Of a DNA stretch of 64,000 nucleotides, positions 40,887-49,399 are shown one piece after another; position 1 is the first letter of the stretch; each line of letters opens with the position of its first letter. Below the pieces are notes generated by a model. That model saw only the letters and a program-made list of their open reading frames with translations. It was not told where the DNA came from and ran no database searches. A program made the translations under genes and the position numbers. Source of the DNA: Acidimicrobiaceae bacterium (GTDB taxonomy: Bacteria > Actinomycetota > Acidimicrobiia > Acidimicrobiales > RAAP-2); the NCBI GenBank assembly GCA_947456245.1, contig CANGPS010000004.1, positions 1-64,000 of the forward strand, in the 5' to 3' direction.

Positions 40887-41834
40887 TCAGCGGGCGTCGT
40901 GGGAGGCGCAGCGCTGCGCCGAGGCCTCGATGTCGAGCCGCATCTGTGCGATCAGCTCCTCGACCGAGTCGAACCGCTCCTCGGCCCTCAGGTGCGCGAG
41001 GAACGACACCCGGGCCTGATGGCCGTAGAGGTCCCCATCGAATCCGATGACGTGCACCTCGACGAGGGGGTCGGCCGACTCGTAGAAGGTCGGGCGACGG
41101 CCGATCGAGATGGCGGCAGGCCAGCGACCCACCGCGTCGTCCTCGTAGAACCCGGCATAGATGCCGACCGCGGGCAGTGCCATGGCATCAGGCACATGGA
41201 CGTTGGCGGTCGGGCAGCCGAGCTCCGGCCCTCCCCTGCCATCGCCGTGGAGGACCGGACCGCGCACCTGGTGGAGCCGGCCGAGCAGCTCGGACGCCTC
41301 CTCGACGGCACCCTCGGAGACCAGGCTCCGGATCCTCGTCGAAGAGATCGGGTTCCCATCCGCCTCGCCGAGCGTCACGCCCTCGACCCGGAAGCCCTGG
41401 CGCTCCCCCGCCGACCGCAGGAGGGCGACGTCGCCCTGGCGATCCCGACCGAAGCGGAAGTCCTCCCCCACGATGACCTTGGTGGCACCGAGCTGGCCGA
41501 CGAGCACATCGGTCACGAAGTCCTCCGCCGACTCCCTCGCTCGGTCGGAGTCGAAGGGGATCACCGCCACCACGTCCACGCCGAGTCCCTCGAGCAGCTC
41601 GAGGCGCTGTGGGAGGTCGCAGAGCAGCAGCGGAGCGTGCTCAGGGCGGACGACCTCGGCCGGGTGCCGGTCGAAGGTGGCCACCACCGAGGTCAGGCCC
41701 TCATCGCGGGCCTCTCGGACCATGCGGCCGAGTGTGCGCTGATGGCCGAGGTGCACGCCGTCGTAGACGCCGATGGTGACGATGGAGCCGGCCGCGGGCA
41801 GGGCGCGATCTTCGGGGGCCAGCACGTGCATCAC
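40887..41834 (-). CDS. ribF: Bifunctional riboflavin kinase / FAD synthetase
   Basis: A 315-residue RibF that makes FMN and FAD. The N-terminal nucleotidyltransferase has TIGVYDGVHLGHQ (HxGH-like) and ISSTRIRSLVSEG; the C-terminal kinase has GDGRGGPELGCPTANV and VEVHVIGFDGDLYG. Three in-frame start codons run GTG (41837), GTG (41834), ATG (41831). The middle one is six bases after TAGGTT (41841-41846), the spacing seen at other leaderless genes, so I choose it. It follows truB as in most bacteria. Confidence 0.94.
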   Translation of the reverse strand: MMHVLAPEDRALPAAGSIVTIGVYDGVHLGHQRTLGRMVREARDEGLTSVVATFDRHPAEVVRPEHAPLLLCDLPQRLELLEGLGVDVVAVIPFDSDRARESAEDFVTDVLVGQLGATKVIVGEDFRFGRDRQGDVALLRSAGERQGFRVEGVTLGEADGNPISSTRIRSLVSEGAVEEASELLGRLHQVRGPVLHGDGRGGPELGCPTANVHVPDAMALPAVGIYAGFYEDDAVGRWPAAISIGRRPTFYESADPLVEVHVIGFDGDLYGHQARVSFLAHLRAEERFDSVEELIAQMRLDIEASAQRCASHDAR

Positions 41835-41840
41835 CACAGA

Positions 41841-41846
41841 AACCTA
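41841..41846 (-). promoter_or_regulatory. -10-like element (TAGGTT) for ribF
   Basis: TAGGTT on the minus strand is six bases before the GTG at 41834, in the 50-bp gap after truB. It suggests that ribF has its own leaderless promoter within the translation operon. Confidence 0.45.
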
Positions 41847-41884
41847 GACGGTCGTCACCGAGGCCAAGACCGGTGCTTCCGGGA

Positions 41885-42805
41885 TCATCCTGCGGCGAGC
41901 ACCACAGACGCGGCCAGGGCGCCGGCCTTCGGCTCGTAGATGGCCAGCAGCGCTCCCTCCGCGTCGAGGACGGCCACCGGGGTGGCGCCGTCGGCGAGGA
42001 TGCTCGTCGCCTCGAGCGAGCGACCGGTGGCGACCCGGGCGGCTCCCTCGTCATCGACCACCAGCGACGGGAGGTGCCGCATGGCCGCGGCCGGGGTCAG
42101 CAGGGCCTCGCTGGTCGCGGCGGTCTCTCGGTCGGTGACCGCCATGATCTCGTCGAGCGTCCTGGCGTCCTCGAGGCTGAAGGCGCCCACCGCCGTGCGG
42201 CGGAGGCTGCCGAGGTGCGCACCACCACCGAGGCCGCGTCCCAAGTCGTCGACGAGGCTTCGGACATAGGTGCCAGACGAGCAGACCACTGAGAAGCCGA
42301 ACACCATGGGATCCTCCGTTGGGGTGACCGTGAAGGACTCGATCGTGACCGGACGGGCGGCTCGCTCGATCTCGACCCCCTGGCGGGCCAATTCGTGGAG
42401 CCGCACCCCGTCGACCTTGAGCGCGGAGACCATCGGTGGGACCTGGAGGATCTCCCCTGTCAGCAGGGATGCCTGCGTCTTGATCGAGGCGTCGTCGACC
42501 TGTCCCATGTCGAAGGTTGCCGTCACCTCTCCGTCAGCGTCGAGCGTCGTCGTCGTCGAGCCGAGGACGAGCGTCCCGTCGTAGCGCTTCGTCGTATCCT
42601 GGAGGAATCGCATCAACCTCGTAGCGCGCCCCATCCCGACCAGCAGCACCCCGGTGGCCGAGGGGTCGAGGGTCCCGGCATGACCGGTGCGGCGCTGGCC
42701 GAACACCCCACGGAGCTTGGCCACCACGTCGTGGCTGGTCCAGCCGGGCTCCTTGTTCACCACCACAAGTCCGGTGGGCCCGGCCGAGGATCCCTTCCGC
42801 CCCAT
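41885..42805 (-). CDS. truB: tRNA pseudouridine(55) synthase
   Basis: A 306-residue TruB that makes psi55 in the T loop of tRNAs. The catalytic aspartate is in RRTGHAGTLDPSATGVLLV near residue 47. Other conserved parts are KRYDGTLVLGSTTTTLDADG and SSGTYVRSLVDDLGRGLG. Its ATG overlaps the rbfA stop by one base (TGATG). The C-terminal region could be a short PUA-like extension. Confidence 0.95.
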   Translation of the reverse strand: MGRKGSSAGPTGLVVVNKEPGWTSHDVVAKLRGVFGQRRTGHAGTLDPSATGVLLVGMGRATRLMRFLQDTTKRYDGTLVLGSTTTTLDADGEVTATFDMGQVDDASIKTQASLLTGEILQVPPMVSALKVDGVRLHELARQGVEIERAARPVTIESFTVTPTEDPMVFGFSVVCSSGTYVRSLVDDLGRGLGGGAHLGSLRRTAVGAFSLEDARTLDEIMAVTDRETAATSEALLTPAAAMRHLPSLVVDDEGAARVATGRSLEATSILADGATPVAVLDAEGALLAIYEPKAGALAASVVLAAG

Positions 42806-43188
42806 CAGCCTTCGCCGGCTGAGTCCGCCAGGCGCCGCAGCGCCTCATCGATCTTGGCGCCCTCGGTCACCCCGGGATCGACCTCGAAGTGCAGCTTCGG
42901 CGTCCGCTTCATGCGCGCCGATCGACCGACGAGCGCCTGGAGCGCCGGGCGTCGCTGCTCGAGCGCGTCGCGGGCGCCATCGGTGAGCGAGCTGAAGTAG
43001 ACGGTGGCGTTGCGCAGGTCCGAGAGGGTGTTGACCTCGGTCACCGTCGCCATCCTCAACCGCTCGTCGGCATCCGCGAGACGCTCGATCTCCTCCGCCA
43101 GGACCTGGCGGAGGAGCTGGTTGATTCGTCGGGTCCTCGGGAAGTCCGCCGCTCCGCCATAGGCCCGATCACGGGGTCGTGGTGCCAT
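42805..43188 (-). CDS. rbfA: Ribosome-binding factor A
   Basis: A 127-residue RbfA, a KH-fold factor for maturation of the 30S subunit 5' domain. It contains RRINQLLRQVLAEEIERLAD, a LRNATVYFS segment and RTPKLHFEVDPG near the C-terminus, all typical. It lies between infB (4 bp away) and truB (1 bp overlap) in the conserved nusA-infB operon. Confidence 0.94.
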   Translation of the reverse strand: MAPRPRDRAYGGAADFPRTRRINQLLRQVLAEEIERLADADERLRMATVTEVNTLSDLRNATVYFSSLTDGARDALEQRRPALQALVGRSARMKRTPKLHFEVDPGVTEGAKIDEALRRLADSAGEG

Positions 43189-43192
43189 CGAA

Positions 43193-45898
43193 CTAGACCC
43201 TCGGGATCTCGCGCTCCTCGAAGGTCTCGATGATGTCGCCTTCCTTCAGGTCCTGGTAGTCCGTGAGGCCGATGCCGCACTCGAAGCCGGCCTGCACCTC
43301 GCGGGCGTCGTCCTTGAACCGCTTGAGGGAGTTCACCGCACCCTTCCAGATGATGGTGCCCTCTCGCAGGAAGCGGACCTTGGATCCTCGGGTGATCGTG
43401 CCCTCTCGGACCATGCAACCGGCGATGGCGCCGACGCGCGGGATGCGGAAGACCTCGCGCACCTCTGCCTCGCCCGTGACGACCTCTTCGTACTCCGGGG
43501 CGAGCATGCCGATCATGGCCGACTCGATGTCCTCGATGAGCTTGTAGATGATCTCGTAGGTGCGGACCTCGACGCCGTCGGCCGAGGCCATGTCTCGGCT
43601 CCGCTTGTCCGGACGGACGTTGAACCCGATGATCGTGGCATTCGACGCCGCTGCGAGCTGCACGTCGTTCTCGTTGATCCCACCGACCCCACGACGGATG
43701 AAGGCGAGCTTCACGTCGTCTCGCTCGAGCTTGCGCAGGCTCTCGGTGCAGGCCTCGAGCGAACCCTGGACGTCGGCCTTGAGGACCACGTTGAGCGTGG
43801 CGGTCTCGCCGCGCTGGATCTGCTCGAAGATGTCCTCGAGCCTGGCCCCGGCAGCGGACGCCACCGGGAGGTGCCCGGAGAGGCGCATGCGCTGAGCGCG
43901 CGTCTCGCCGAGCTTCGACGCGTGTGCGAGGTCGGAGGCCGTACGGACCTCGTCACCGGCCTGCGGCGGCTCAGAGAAGCCGAGCACCTGCACCGGGGTG
44001 GAGGGACCAGCGAACTTGACCTGCTTGCCGTGGTCGTCGATCAGGGCCTTCGCCTTGCCCCATGCCGCTCCGGCGACGATCGGGTCGCCGACCCGCAGGG
44101 TCCCGCGCTGGACGATGACCGTGGCCACCGGCCCGCGCCCGACCTCGAGGTTGGCCTCGAGGACCACGCCTCGGGCACGACCCTCGACCGGAGCTCGGAG
44201 CTCCTCGACCTCGGCGACGATGACGAGTTGCTCGAGCAGCTCGTCGATCCCCGTGCCCTTGAGGGCGGAGACCTCGACCACGATCGTGTCGCCACCCCAC
44301 TTCTCGGCCACCAGCTGATGCTCGGAGAGCTGCTGGAGGACGCGATCGGGGTTGGCGTTCTCTCGGTCCATCTTGTTGACCGCGACGATGATCGGCACCT
44401 CGGCGGCCTTAGCGTGATCGATCGCCTCGATGGTCTGCGGCATGACGCCGTCGTCCGCGGCCACCACCAGGATCACGATGTCGGTCGCCTGCGCACCGCG
44501 GGCACGCATGGCGGTGAACGCCTCGTGGCCCGGGGTGTCGATGAAAGTGATCGGATGGCCGTTCCACTCGACCTGGTAGGCGCCGATGTGCTGGGTGATG
44601 CCACCGGCCTCGCCAGCGACGACGTTGGCCGAGCGGATCTTGTCGAGCAGGAGGGTCTTGCCGTGGTCGACGTGGCCCATGACCGTGACGACCGGCGGAC
44701 GAGGCTCGGTCTCGACGTCCTCCTCCTCCTCTTCCTCCTCCTCGAAGAACTTGGCGAGGAGCTCCGCCTCCTTCTCCTCACCGGGGTCGACGAGGCGGAT
44801 CTCCGCGCCGAGCTCGGCGGCGAAGAGCTCCATCATGTCGTCGGTGAGCGACTGCGTCGCCGTCACCATCTCGCCCTGGAGCAGCAGGAAGCGGATCACG
44901 TCCCCCGCGGAGCGGTTCAGCTTCGCGCCGAGGTCGCGGGCGGTCGAGCCACGCTCGACGATGATCTCCCCCTCGGGGACCGGTGCCGTCGACGGGACGT
45001 ACTCGGTCATCTGGGTCGGCTCGAGCTCCTCGGTGTTGCGACGCCGACGACGAGACCGTCGCTGTGGCGGGCGCGGTCCACCACGACCGGGAGGACCGCC
45101 GCGGCCGGCGGGAGGACCACCCGGACCACCACCGAAGCCTCCGGGGCGCGGTCCACCAGGACCACCACCGAAGCCACCGGGACGGGGGCCGCCGGTGCCG
45201 GTGAAGCCACCGGGACGGGGGCCGCCGGGGCGCGGACCGCCGGGGCGAGCACCAGCGCCGGCCGGGCCGCCGGGGCGACGTGAGCCGGGCGGCGGCGGGA
45301 TGGGCTTGCCCGAAGGGCTCATCGGAGCGCGACGGGGCGGGGGCGGGATGGGCTTGCCGGTGTCACTCAGCGGCGGCCTCGTGGGTGCCGGCCGCCGGCC
45401 GGGGTCGGCTGGGTTCGGAGCGGGTGCAGGGCGGGGCGCCGCGGCCGGTGCGGCCGTCGCGCCGTCGGACGGAGCGGCCGGGGTGGTCGGGGTCGATGCA
45501 CTGGCGTCGGTCGGCGGGGCAGGCCTGGCGGGCGCGGGCTTCGGCGCCACGGGTCGAGCTGAGCTCACAAGGCGCTTCGGTGCGGCCTCCGTGGTCTCGG
45601 CGGGGCTGGTCGGGGCCTCGGCCACCGGCTCGACCGGTGCAGGCTCGTCCGCCTTGGTGGCCTTGGTCGCCTTGGTCGCCTTCGCTGGCTCCTCGGGCTG
45701 GACCTCTCGCCGAAGGCCCTCGGCATCGGCCTTGCGACGGACGCGGTCAGCCTGGGCGTCCTCAATCGACGACGAGTGGCTCTTGACCCCGATACCAAGG
45801 CCGACGGCCAGATCGACCGTCTCCTTGTTCGTCAGGCCCAGCTCACGTGCCAGCTCGTAGACGCGGATCTTCTTCGGCAAGGTTTCCTCTGTGTTCAC
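43193..45898 (-). CDS. infB: Translation initiation factor IF-2
   Basis: A 901-residue IF-2. The N-terminal IF2N domain ([13 protein letters not shown]) is followed by a long Ala/Pro then Gly/Pro/Arg-rich linker (about residues 60-290) with repeats such as [10 protein letters not shown] second IF2N element and the G domain come next: [33 protein letters not shown]. Domains II to IV end with [18 protein letters not shown]. The G-rich linker is typical of actinobacteria. It starts with GTG at 45898, 38 bp after ylxR, without an obvious Shine-Dalgarno. Confidence 0.97.
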   Translation of the reverse strand: MNTEETLPKKIRVYELARELGLTNKETVDLAVGLGIGVKSHSSSIEDAQADRVRRKADAEGLRREVQPEEPAKATKATKATKADEPAPVEPVAEAPTSPAETTEAAPKRLVSSARPVAPKPAPARPAPPTDASASTPTTPAAPSDGATAAPAAAPRPAPAPNPADPGRRPAPTRPPLSDTGKPIPPPPRRAPMSPSGKPIPPPPGSRRPGGPAGAGARPGGPRPGGPRPGGFTGTGGPRPGGFGGGPGGPRPGGFGGGPGGPPAGRGGPPGRGGPRPPQRRSRRRRRNTEELEPTQMTEYVPSTAPVPEGEIIVERGSTARDLGAKLNRSAGDVIRFLLLQGEMVTATQSLTDDMMELFAAELGAEIRLVDPGEEKEAELLAKFFEEEEEEEEDVETEPRPPVVTVMGHVDHGKTLLLDKIRSANVVAGEAGGITQHIGAYQVEWNGHPITFIDTPGHEAFTAMRARGAQATDIVILVVAADDGVMPQTIEAIDHAKAAEVPIIVAVNKMDRENANPDRVLQQLSEHQLVAEKWGGDTIVVEVSALKGTGIDELLEQLVIVAEVEELRAPVEGRARGVVLEANLEVGRGPVATVIVQRGTLRVGDPIVAGAAWGKAKALIDDHGKQVKFAGPSTPVQVLGFSEPPQAGDEVRTASDLAHASKLGETRAQRMRLSGHLPVASAAGARLEDIFEQIQRGETATLNVVLKADVQGSLEACTESLRKLERDDVKLAFIRRGVGGINENDVQLAAASNATIIGFNVRPDKRSRDMASADGVEVRTYEIIYKLIEDIESAMIGMLAPEYEEVVTGEAEVREVFRIPRVGAIAGCMVREGTITRGSKVRFLREGTIIWKGAVNSLKRFKDDAREVQAGFECGIGLTDYQDLKEGDIIETFEEREIPRV
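45062..45300 (-). repeat. Low-complexity Gly/Pro/Arg coding repeats inside infB
   Basis: Imperfect tandem repeats encode [15 protein letters not shown]-type units in the IF-2 linker. They explain the dense runs of GGGGCC/CCACCG-like sequence on this stretch and do not represent a separate element. Confidence 0.8.
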
Positions 45899-45936
45899 TC
45901 ACACCGCACGCCTCAACAGCGGCGGAACTTCCATTC

Positions 45937-46209
45937 TCACACATCCACACCGGGTTTCACGCCGAGCAGTGCTTCCAACCGCCCCACCAGGGCTTCTGGA
46001 GCCTGCTCGGGGGCGCAGCGCAGCGCCCTGGCCAGGGAGCCGGACCTCACCGCCCGACCAAGGCACGAGGCCTCAGGGCAGATCCACGCTCCCCTGCCGA
46101 GATGGCCCTCGCCCGGCACGATCGACCCTTCCGGGTCGGTGCGCAGGCGAAGCATCTCCGCAGCCGACCTGCGTCGCCGGCAGCCGACGCAGGTCCTCTC
46201 CGGCGCTAC
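45937..46209 (-). CDS. ylxR: YlxR (DUF448) RNA-binding protein; start codon unresolved
   Basis: Between nusA and infB the minus strand encodes a YlxR/DUF448 protein. ERTCVGCRRRRSAAEMLRL carries the conserved RTCVGCR motif, and GRGAWICPEASCLGRAVR and ARALRCAPE follow. The frame shows no ATG, GTG, TTG or CTG between an upstream in-frame TGA and this motif. The first codon after the nusA stop region is GTA (46207-46209), used here as a provisional boundary. The first standard start, ATG at 46155, would delete the conserved RTCVGCR motif. A non-standard start, a sequence error or use of the shorter form are all possible. YlxR proteins bind RNA and nucleoid-related partners in the nusA-infB operon. 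Confidence 0.75.
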   Translation of the reverse strand, partial: VAPERTCVGCRRRRSAAEMLRLRTDPEGSIVPGEGHLGRGAWICPEASCLGRAVRSGSLARALRCAPEQAPEALVGRLEALLGVKPGVDV

Positions 46210-47432
46210 TGCTCTCCCTCGTCGCCCGCGGGCGCCGCCTCCTCGGCGGACGCCTCCTCAGCAACGATCGCATCGGCCTCGTCCGCGGCCGCCTTGGCAG
46301 CGACGGCTGCGGCGCCCTCAGTCTCGGCGGCCGTCGAGTAGTCGGCGGCCGTCAGCACGTCGCCACCCTCCGCCGGCTTCCAGACCTGGTTGCCCTCGTC
46401 ATCGACGATCCACTCGCCCTCGGCCCACTCCTGGCCCTCGAGCCCGGCCTCCTCCTCCTCGAGCTGGGTCTCAGACTTGATGTCGATCCTCCAGCCGGTC
46501 AGACGGGCGGCGAGTCGGGCGTTCTGGCCCTCCTTGCCGATGGCAAGCGACAGCTGGTAGTCGTTCACGATCACCGTGGCTGTTCCCGTCGTGTCATCGA
46601 GGCGGACCTCACGGACCCTGGCCGGGGCGAGGGCGTTCTGGATAAGCTCGATCGGGTCGTCGGAGTACGGGATCACGTCGATGCGCTCGCCCTTGAGCTC
46701 GTTGGTGACCATGCGGACCCGGCTGCCCCGAGCTCCGACACAGGCCCCGACGGGATCGACGTGCGGGTCGTTCGACCACACAGCGATCTTGGTGCGGTGG
46801 CCTGGCTCACGGGCAGCTGCTCGGATCTCGACCACACCAGTCGAGATCTCGGGCACCTCGAGCTCGAAGAGTCGCTTGACGAGTCCGGGGTGGGTGCGGC
46901 TGACCACGATCTGCGGGCCCTTGGTCGTCTTGCGGACCTCGACGATGTACGCCTTCTGGCGCGTGCCGTGCTCGTAGCGCTCGTAGGGGACCTGCTCGGC
47001 CTGGGGCATCAGGGCCTCGACCTTCCCGAGGTCGAGGAGCGTGTAGCGGTTGTCCGTCTGCTGCACGATGCCGGTGACGATGTCGCCCTCGCGACCCGCG
47101 TACTCGTCGTACTTCATGTCCCGCTCGACCTCACGGATGCGCTGCATGATGACCTGCTTGGCCGTCTGCGCGGCGATGCGACCGAAGTCCTCAGGCGTGT
47201 CGTCCCACTCCCGGATGACGTTGCCCTCGAGGTCGAGCTCCTGGCCGTACACCTTGATCTCGCCGTTGTCGGGGTCGATCGTGACGACAGCCTCCTCGGC
47301 TGAGTCAGGCAGGCGCTTGTAGGCCGCCACGAGGGCGTTGGCCAGTGCGTCGAGGAGCGTATCGACGGAGATTCCCTTGTCGCGCGCGATCTGTCCCAGT
47401 GCGTCGAGGAACTCGAAGTTTGTGCTGCTCAT
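46206..47432 (-). CDS. nusA: Transcription termination/antitermination factor NusA
   Basis: A 408-residue NusA with the RNA-polymerase-binding N-terminal domain, S1 domain (EGDIVTGIVQQTDNRYTLLDL near residue 115) and tandem KH domains (DPVGACVGARGSRVR, SLAIGKEGQNARLAARLTGW). It ends in an acidic Ala/Glu-rich tail in place of the AR repeats of gamma-proteobacteria. NusA promotes pausing and intrinsic termination. Its ATG overlaps the rimP stop (ATGA). The operon leader holds a terminator-like hairpin that NusA itself could act on. Confidence 0.96.
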   Translation of the reverse strand: MSSTNFEFLDALGQIARDKGISVDTLLDALANALVAAYKRLPDSAEEAVVTIDPDNGEIKVYGQELDLEGNVIREWDDTPEDFGRIAAQTAKQVIMQRIREVERDMKYDEYAGREGDIVTGIVQQTDNRYTLLDLGKVEALMPQAEQVPYERYEHGTRQKAYIVEVRKTTKGPQIVVSRTHPGLVKRLFELEVPEISTGVVEIRAAAREPGHRTKIAVWSNDPHVDPVGACVGARGSRVRMVTNELKGERIDVIPYSDDPIELIQNALAPARVREVRLDDTTGTATVIVNDYQLSLAIGKEGQNARLAARLTGWRIDIKSETQLEEEEAGLEGQEWAEGEWIVDDEGNQVWKPAEGGDVLTAADYSTAAETEGAAAVAAKAAADEADAIVAEEASAEEAAPAGDEGEQ

Positions 47433-47977
47433 GGCATCGTCACCTTCTCTGAGGGGGTCTTCTTGGGGGTCTTGGCACGCTTCGGCGATCCGCCACGGGA
47501 CGGCGAGGGCTTGGCCCCGCCTCCCCAGGCGAAGACCGTCCGGGCCTTGTCGATCTGGTCGTAGTGCAGGGCGACCGAGCCGCCGCCGTCGTCCGGGGCC
47601 ACGACGATCCCGTCGTTGGTGGCCTCCACGAGCTCGCCCTCGACGCGTCGGCCCGGCATGGTGTCGACATCGGTCGAGGTCTTGATCGAGACGATCTCCC
47701 CCAAGGCCGCCGTGAAGTGATCCGGCCGACGCAGCTTGCGCTCGACGCCCGGGCTCGACACCTCGAGCGTGTAGCGACCTTCGAAGGGCTCGTGGGCGTC
47801 GAGGTGCTCGGAGATGGCGCGGTTCGCCTCGGCGAGCTGGTCGAGAGAAACGCCGCCGTCCTTGTGGATCGTGACCCTGATCAGGGCCTTGGTGATCTCG
47901 ACGTCGTGCAACGTGAGGCCCAGGTTCGACACGATCGGAGAGAGCTCCACGATGAGGGCATCGGGCGTCGTCCCCAT
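47429..47977 (-). CDS. rimP: Ribosome maturation factor RimP
   Basis: A 182-residue RimP needed for 30S assembly. Conserved elements are VEITKALIRVTIHKDGGVSLD (residues 25-45), YTLEVSSPGVERKL (near 80) and an SH3-like C-terminal domain, with an extra basic Lys/Pro-rich tail (SPKRAKTPKKTPSEK). The ATG at 47977 is chosen because an excellent GGAGGTGAGAG precedes it; a longer frame to 48067 runs through the leader hairpin. It is the first gene of the rimP-nusA-ylxR-infB-rbfA-truB operon. Confidence 0.94.
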   Translation of the reverse strand: MGTTPDALIVELSPIVSNLGLTLHDVEITKALIRVTIHKDGGVSLDQLAEANRAISEHLDAHEPFEGRYTLEVSSPGVERKLRRPDHFTAALGEIVSIKTSTDVDTMPGRRVEGELVEATNDGIVVAPDDGGGSVALHYDQIDKARTVFAWGGGAKPSPSRGGSPKRAKTPKKTPSEKVTMP

Positions 47978-48035
47978 CTCTCTCACCTCCTCAAGCAGCG
48001 AACTCCTACGGCACTGACATCCAGAGGACTCGGGG

Positions 48036-48069
48036 ACCAAATAGAAGAAGCGCGGGCACCAGCCCACGC
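48036..48069 (-). terminator. Intrinsic terminator or attenuator in the rimP leader
   Basis: On the minus strand GCGTGGGC-TGGT-GCCCGCGC forms an 8-bp stem (one G-T pair) with a 4-base loop, followed at once by TTCTTCTATTT. This is the best hairpin-plus-U-tract in the window. It lies 52 bases after the ispG stop but also about 30 bases downstream of a -10-like TACTAT, so it could either end the ispG transcript or attenuate the rimP-nusA operon. Confidence 0.65.
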
Positions 48070-48106
48070 TCCAACCTAGGTACTCTCACCGACCGGACCG
48101 CCATCC

Positions 48107-48112
48107 ATAGTA
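48107..48112 (-). promoter_or_regulatory. -10-like element (TACTAT) for the rimP-nusA operon
   Basis: TACTAT on the minus strand lies just after the ispG stop. Transcription would begin near 48100, giving a leader of about 123 bases that contains the hairpin and U-tract at 48036-48069 and a strong Shine-Dalgarno. No convincing -35 is visible. Confidence 0.5.
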
Positions 48113-48120
48113 GCACTCGA

Positions 48121-49368
48121 TCAGACGTCCGGGCCGGATTCCTCGCCCATGCGCTCGCGGATCCGCTCGATCTTGACCGACGCATGGTTGGCGTCCGCCC
48201 CCTTGGCGTCGAGCAGCGCCGCCCGATCGGCGGCTGCCTCGGCCTCAGCGGTGGCATCGGCGGCCGCCAGGCGCGCCTCGACGCCCTCCGCCACGAGCTT
48301 CTCCGCCTCATCGACCAGCGCAGCGACCATCTCAGCCTCAGGCACCACGCGGACGATCTTGCCCTGGATGAACAGGTGGCCCTTCTTGCGACCACCGGCG
48401 ATGCCGAGATCAGCGTGCTTGGCCTCTCCGGGACCGTTGACGACGCAGCCCATGACCGCGACCTGGATCGGCAGGTTGCGGCTCTCGAGCGCCTCCTGGG
48501 CCTCGGCGGCGATTGCGATCACGTCCACCTCTGCCCGTCCGCAGCTCGGGCAGGCGATCAGGTCGAGGCCGGTCCGCTCCCGGAGGCCGAGTGCCTCGAG
48601 CAGCTGACGGCCGGCACGGGCCTCCTCCACCGGGTCTGCCGTGAGCGAGTAGCGGATCGTGTCGCCGATCCCCTCCGCGAGCAGCGTGGCGATCCCCGCC
48701 GTGCCCTTGAGCAGTCCGGCCGGCGGCGGCCCGGCCTCGGTCACGCCGAGGTGCAGCGGGTGGTCGAACCGCTCCGAGGCGAGCCGATAGGCAGCGATCA
48801 TGAGCGGCACCGAGGAGGCCTTCACGGAGATCTTGACGTCCTCGAACCCCACCTCCTCGAAGTAGCGAAGCTCGAGCTCCGCCGACTCGATGAGCGCCTC
48901 TGGCGTGGCACCCCCGTGCTTGGACGAGATGTCAGGGTGGAGTGAGCCGGCGTTGACGCCGATGCGGATCGGCACGCCGCGGTCCTTGGCCTCCGCCGCG
49001 ATCGACTTGATCTCCTCGGGCTTGCGGAGGTTCCCCGGGTTGAGGCGGAGGCCCTGCACGCCGGCCTCAAGCGCGGCGTATGCCATCTCCTGGTGGAAGT
49101 GGATGTCCGCCACGATCGGCACCGGCGAGCGAGGGATGATGTGTGCGAGGCCCTCTGCGGCCGCCTCCTCGTTGCAGGTGCAGCGCACGATGTCGGCTCC
49201 CGCCGCAGCCAGCTCGTAGATCTGCTCGAGGGTGCCCTCGACGTCGGCGGTCTTGGTGGTCGTCATCGACTGGACGGACACTGGGGCGTCGCCACCGATC
49301 TTGACCGACCCGATCTGGATCTGGCGGGTTGCTCGTCGGGGGCTCAGTAGCTCCTGGGGGGTCTGCAT
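48121..49368 (-). CDS. ispG: 4-hydroxy-3-methylbut-2-en-1-yl diphosphate synthase
   Basis: A 415-residue IspG (GcpE), the 4Fe-4S enzyme converting MEcPP to HMBPP in the MEP isoprenoid pathway. The TIM-barrel start (APVSVQSMTTTKTADVE) and RLNPGN motif are present. Cluster ligands are in LIACPSCGR and MGCVVNGPGEA, with the further conserved glutamate nearby. Beyond the usual C-terminus there is an alanine-rich, probably helical extension of some 45 residues. It follows rseP in the conserved dxr-rseP-ispG order. Confidence 0.95.
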   Translation of the reverse strand: MQTPQELLSPRRATRQIQIGSVKIGGDAPVSVQSMTTTKTADVEGTLEQIYELAAAGADIVRCTCNEEAAAEGLAHIIPRSPVPIVADIHFHQEMAYAALEAGVQGLRLNPGNLRKPEEIKSIAAEAKDRGVPIRIGVNAGSLHPDISSKHGGATPEALIESAELELRYFEEVGFEDVKISVKASSVPLMIAAYRLASERFDHPLHLGVTEAGPPPAGLLKGTAGIATLLAEGIGDTIRYSLTADPVEEARAGRQLLEALGLRERTGLDLIACPSCGRAEVDVIAIAAEAQEALESRNLPIQVAVMGCVVNGPGEAKHADLGIAGGRKKGHLFIQGKIVRVVPEAEMVAALVDEAEKLVAEGVEARLAAADATAEAEAAADRAALLDAKGADANHASVKIERIRERMGEESGPDV

Positions 49369-49399
49369 GCTTCCATTCTGCCGTGCCGGAGCGGTCGGT

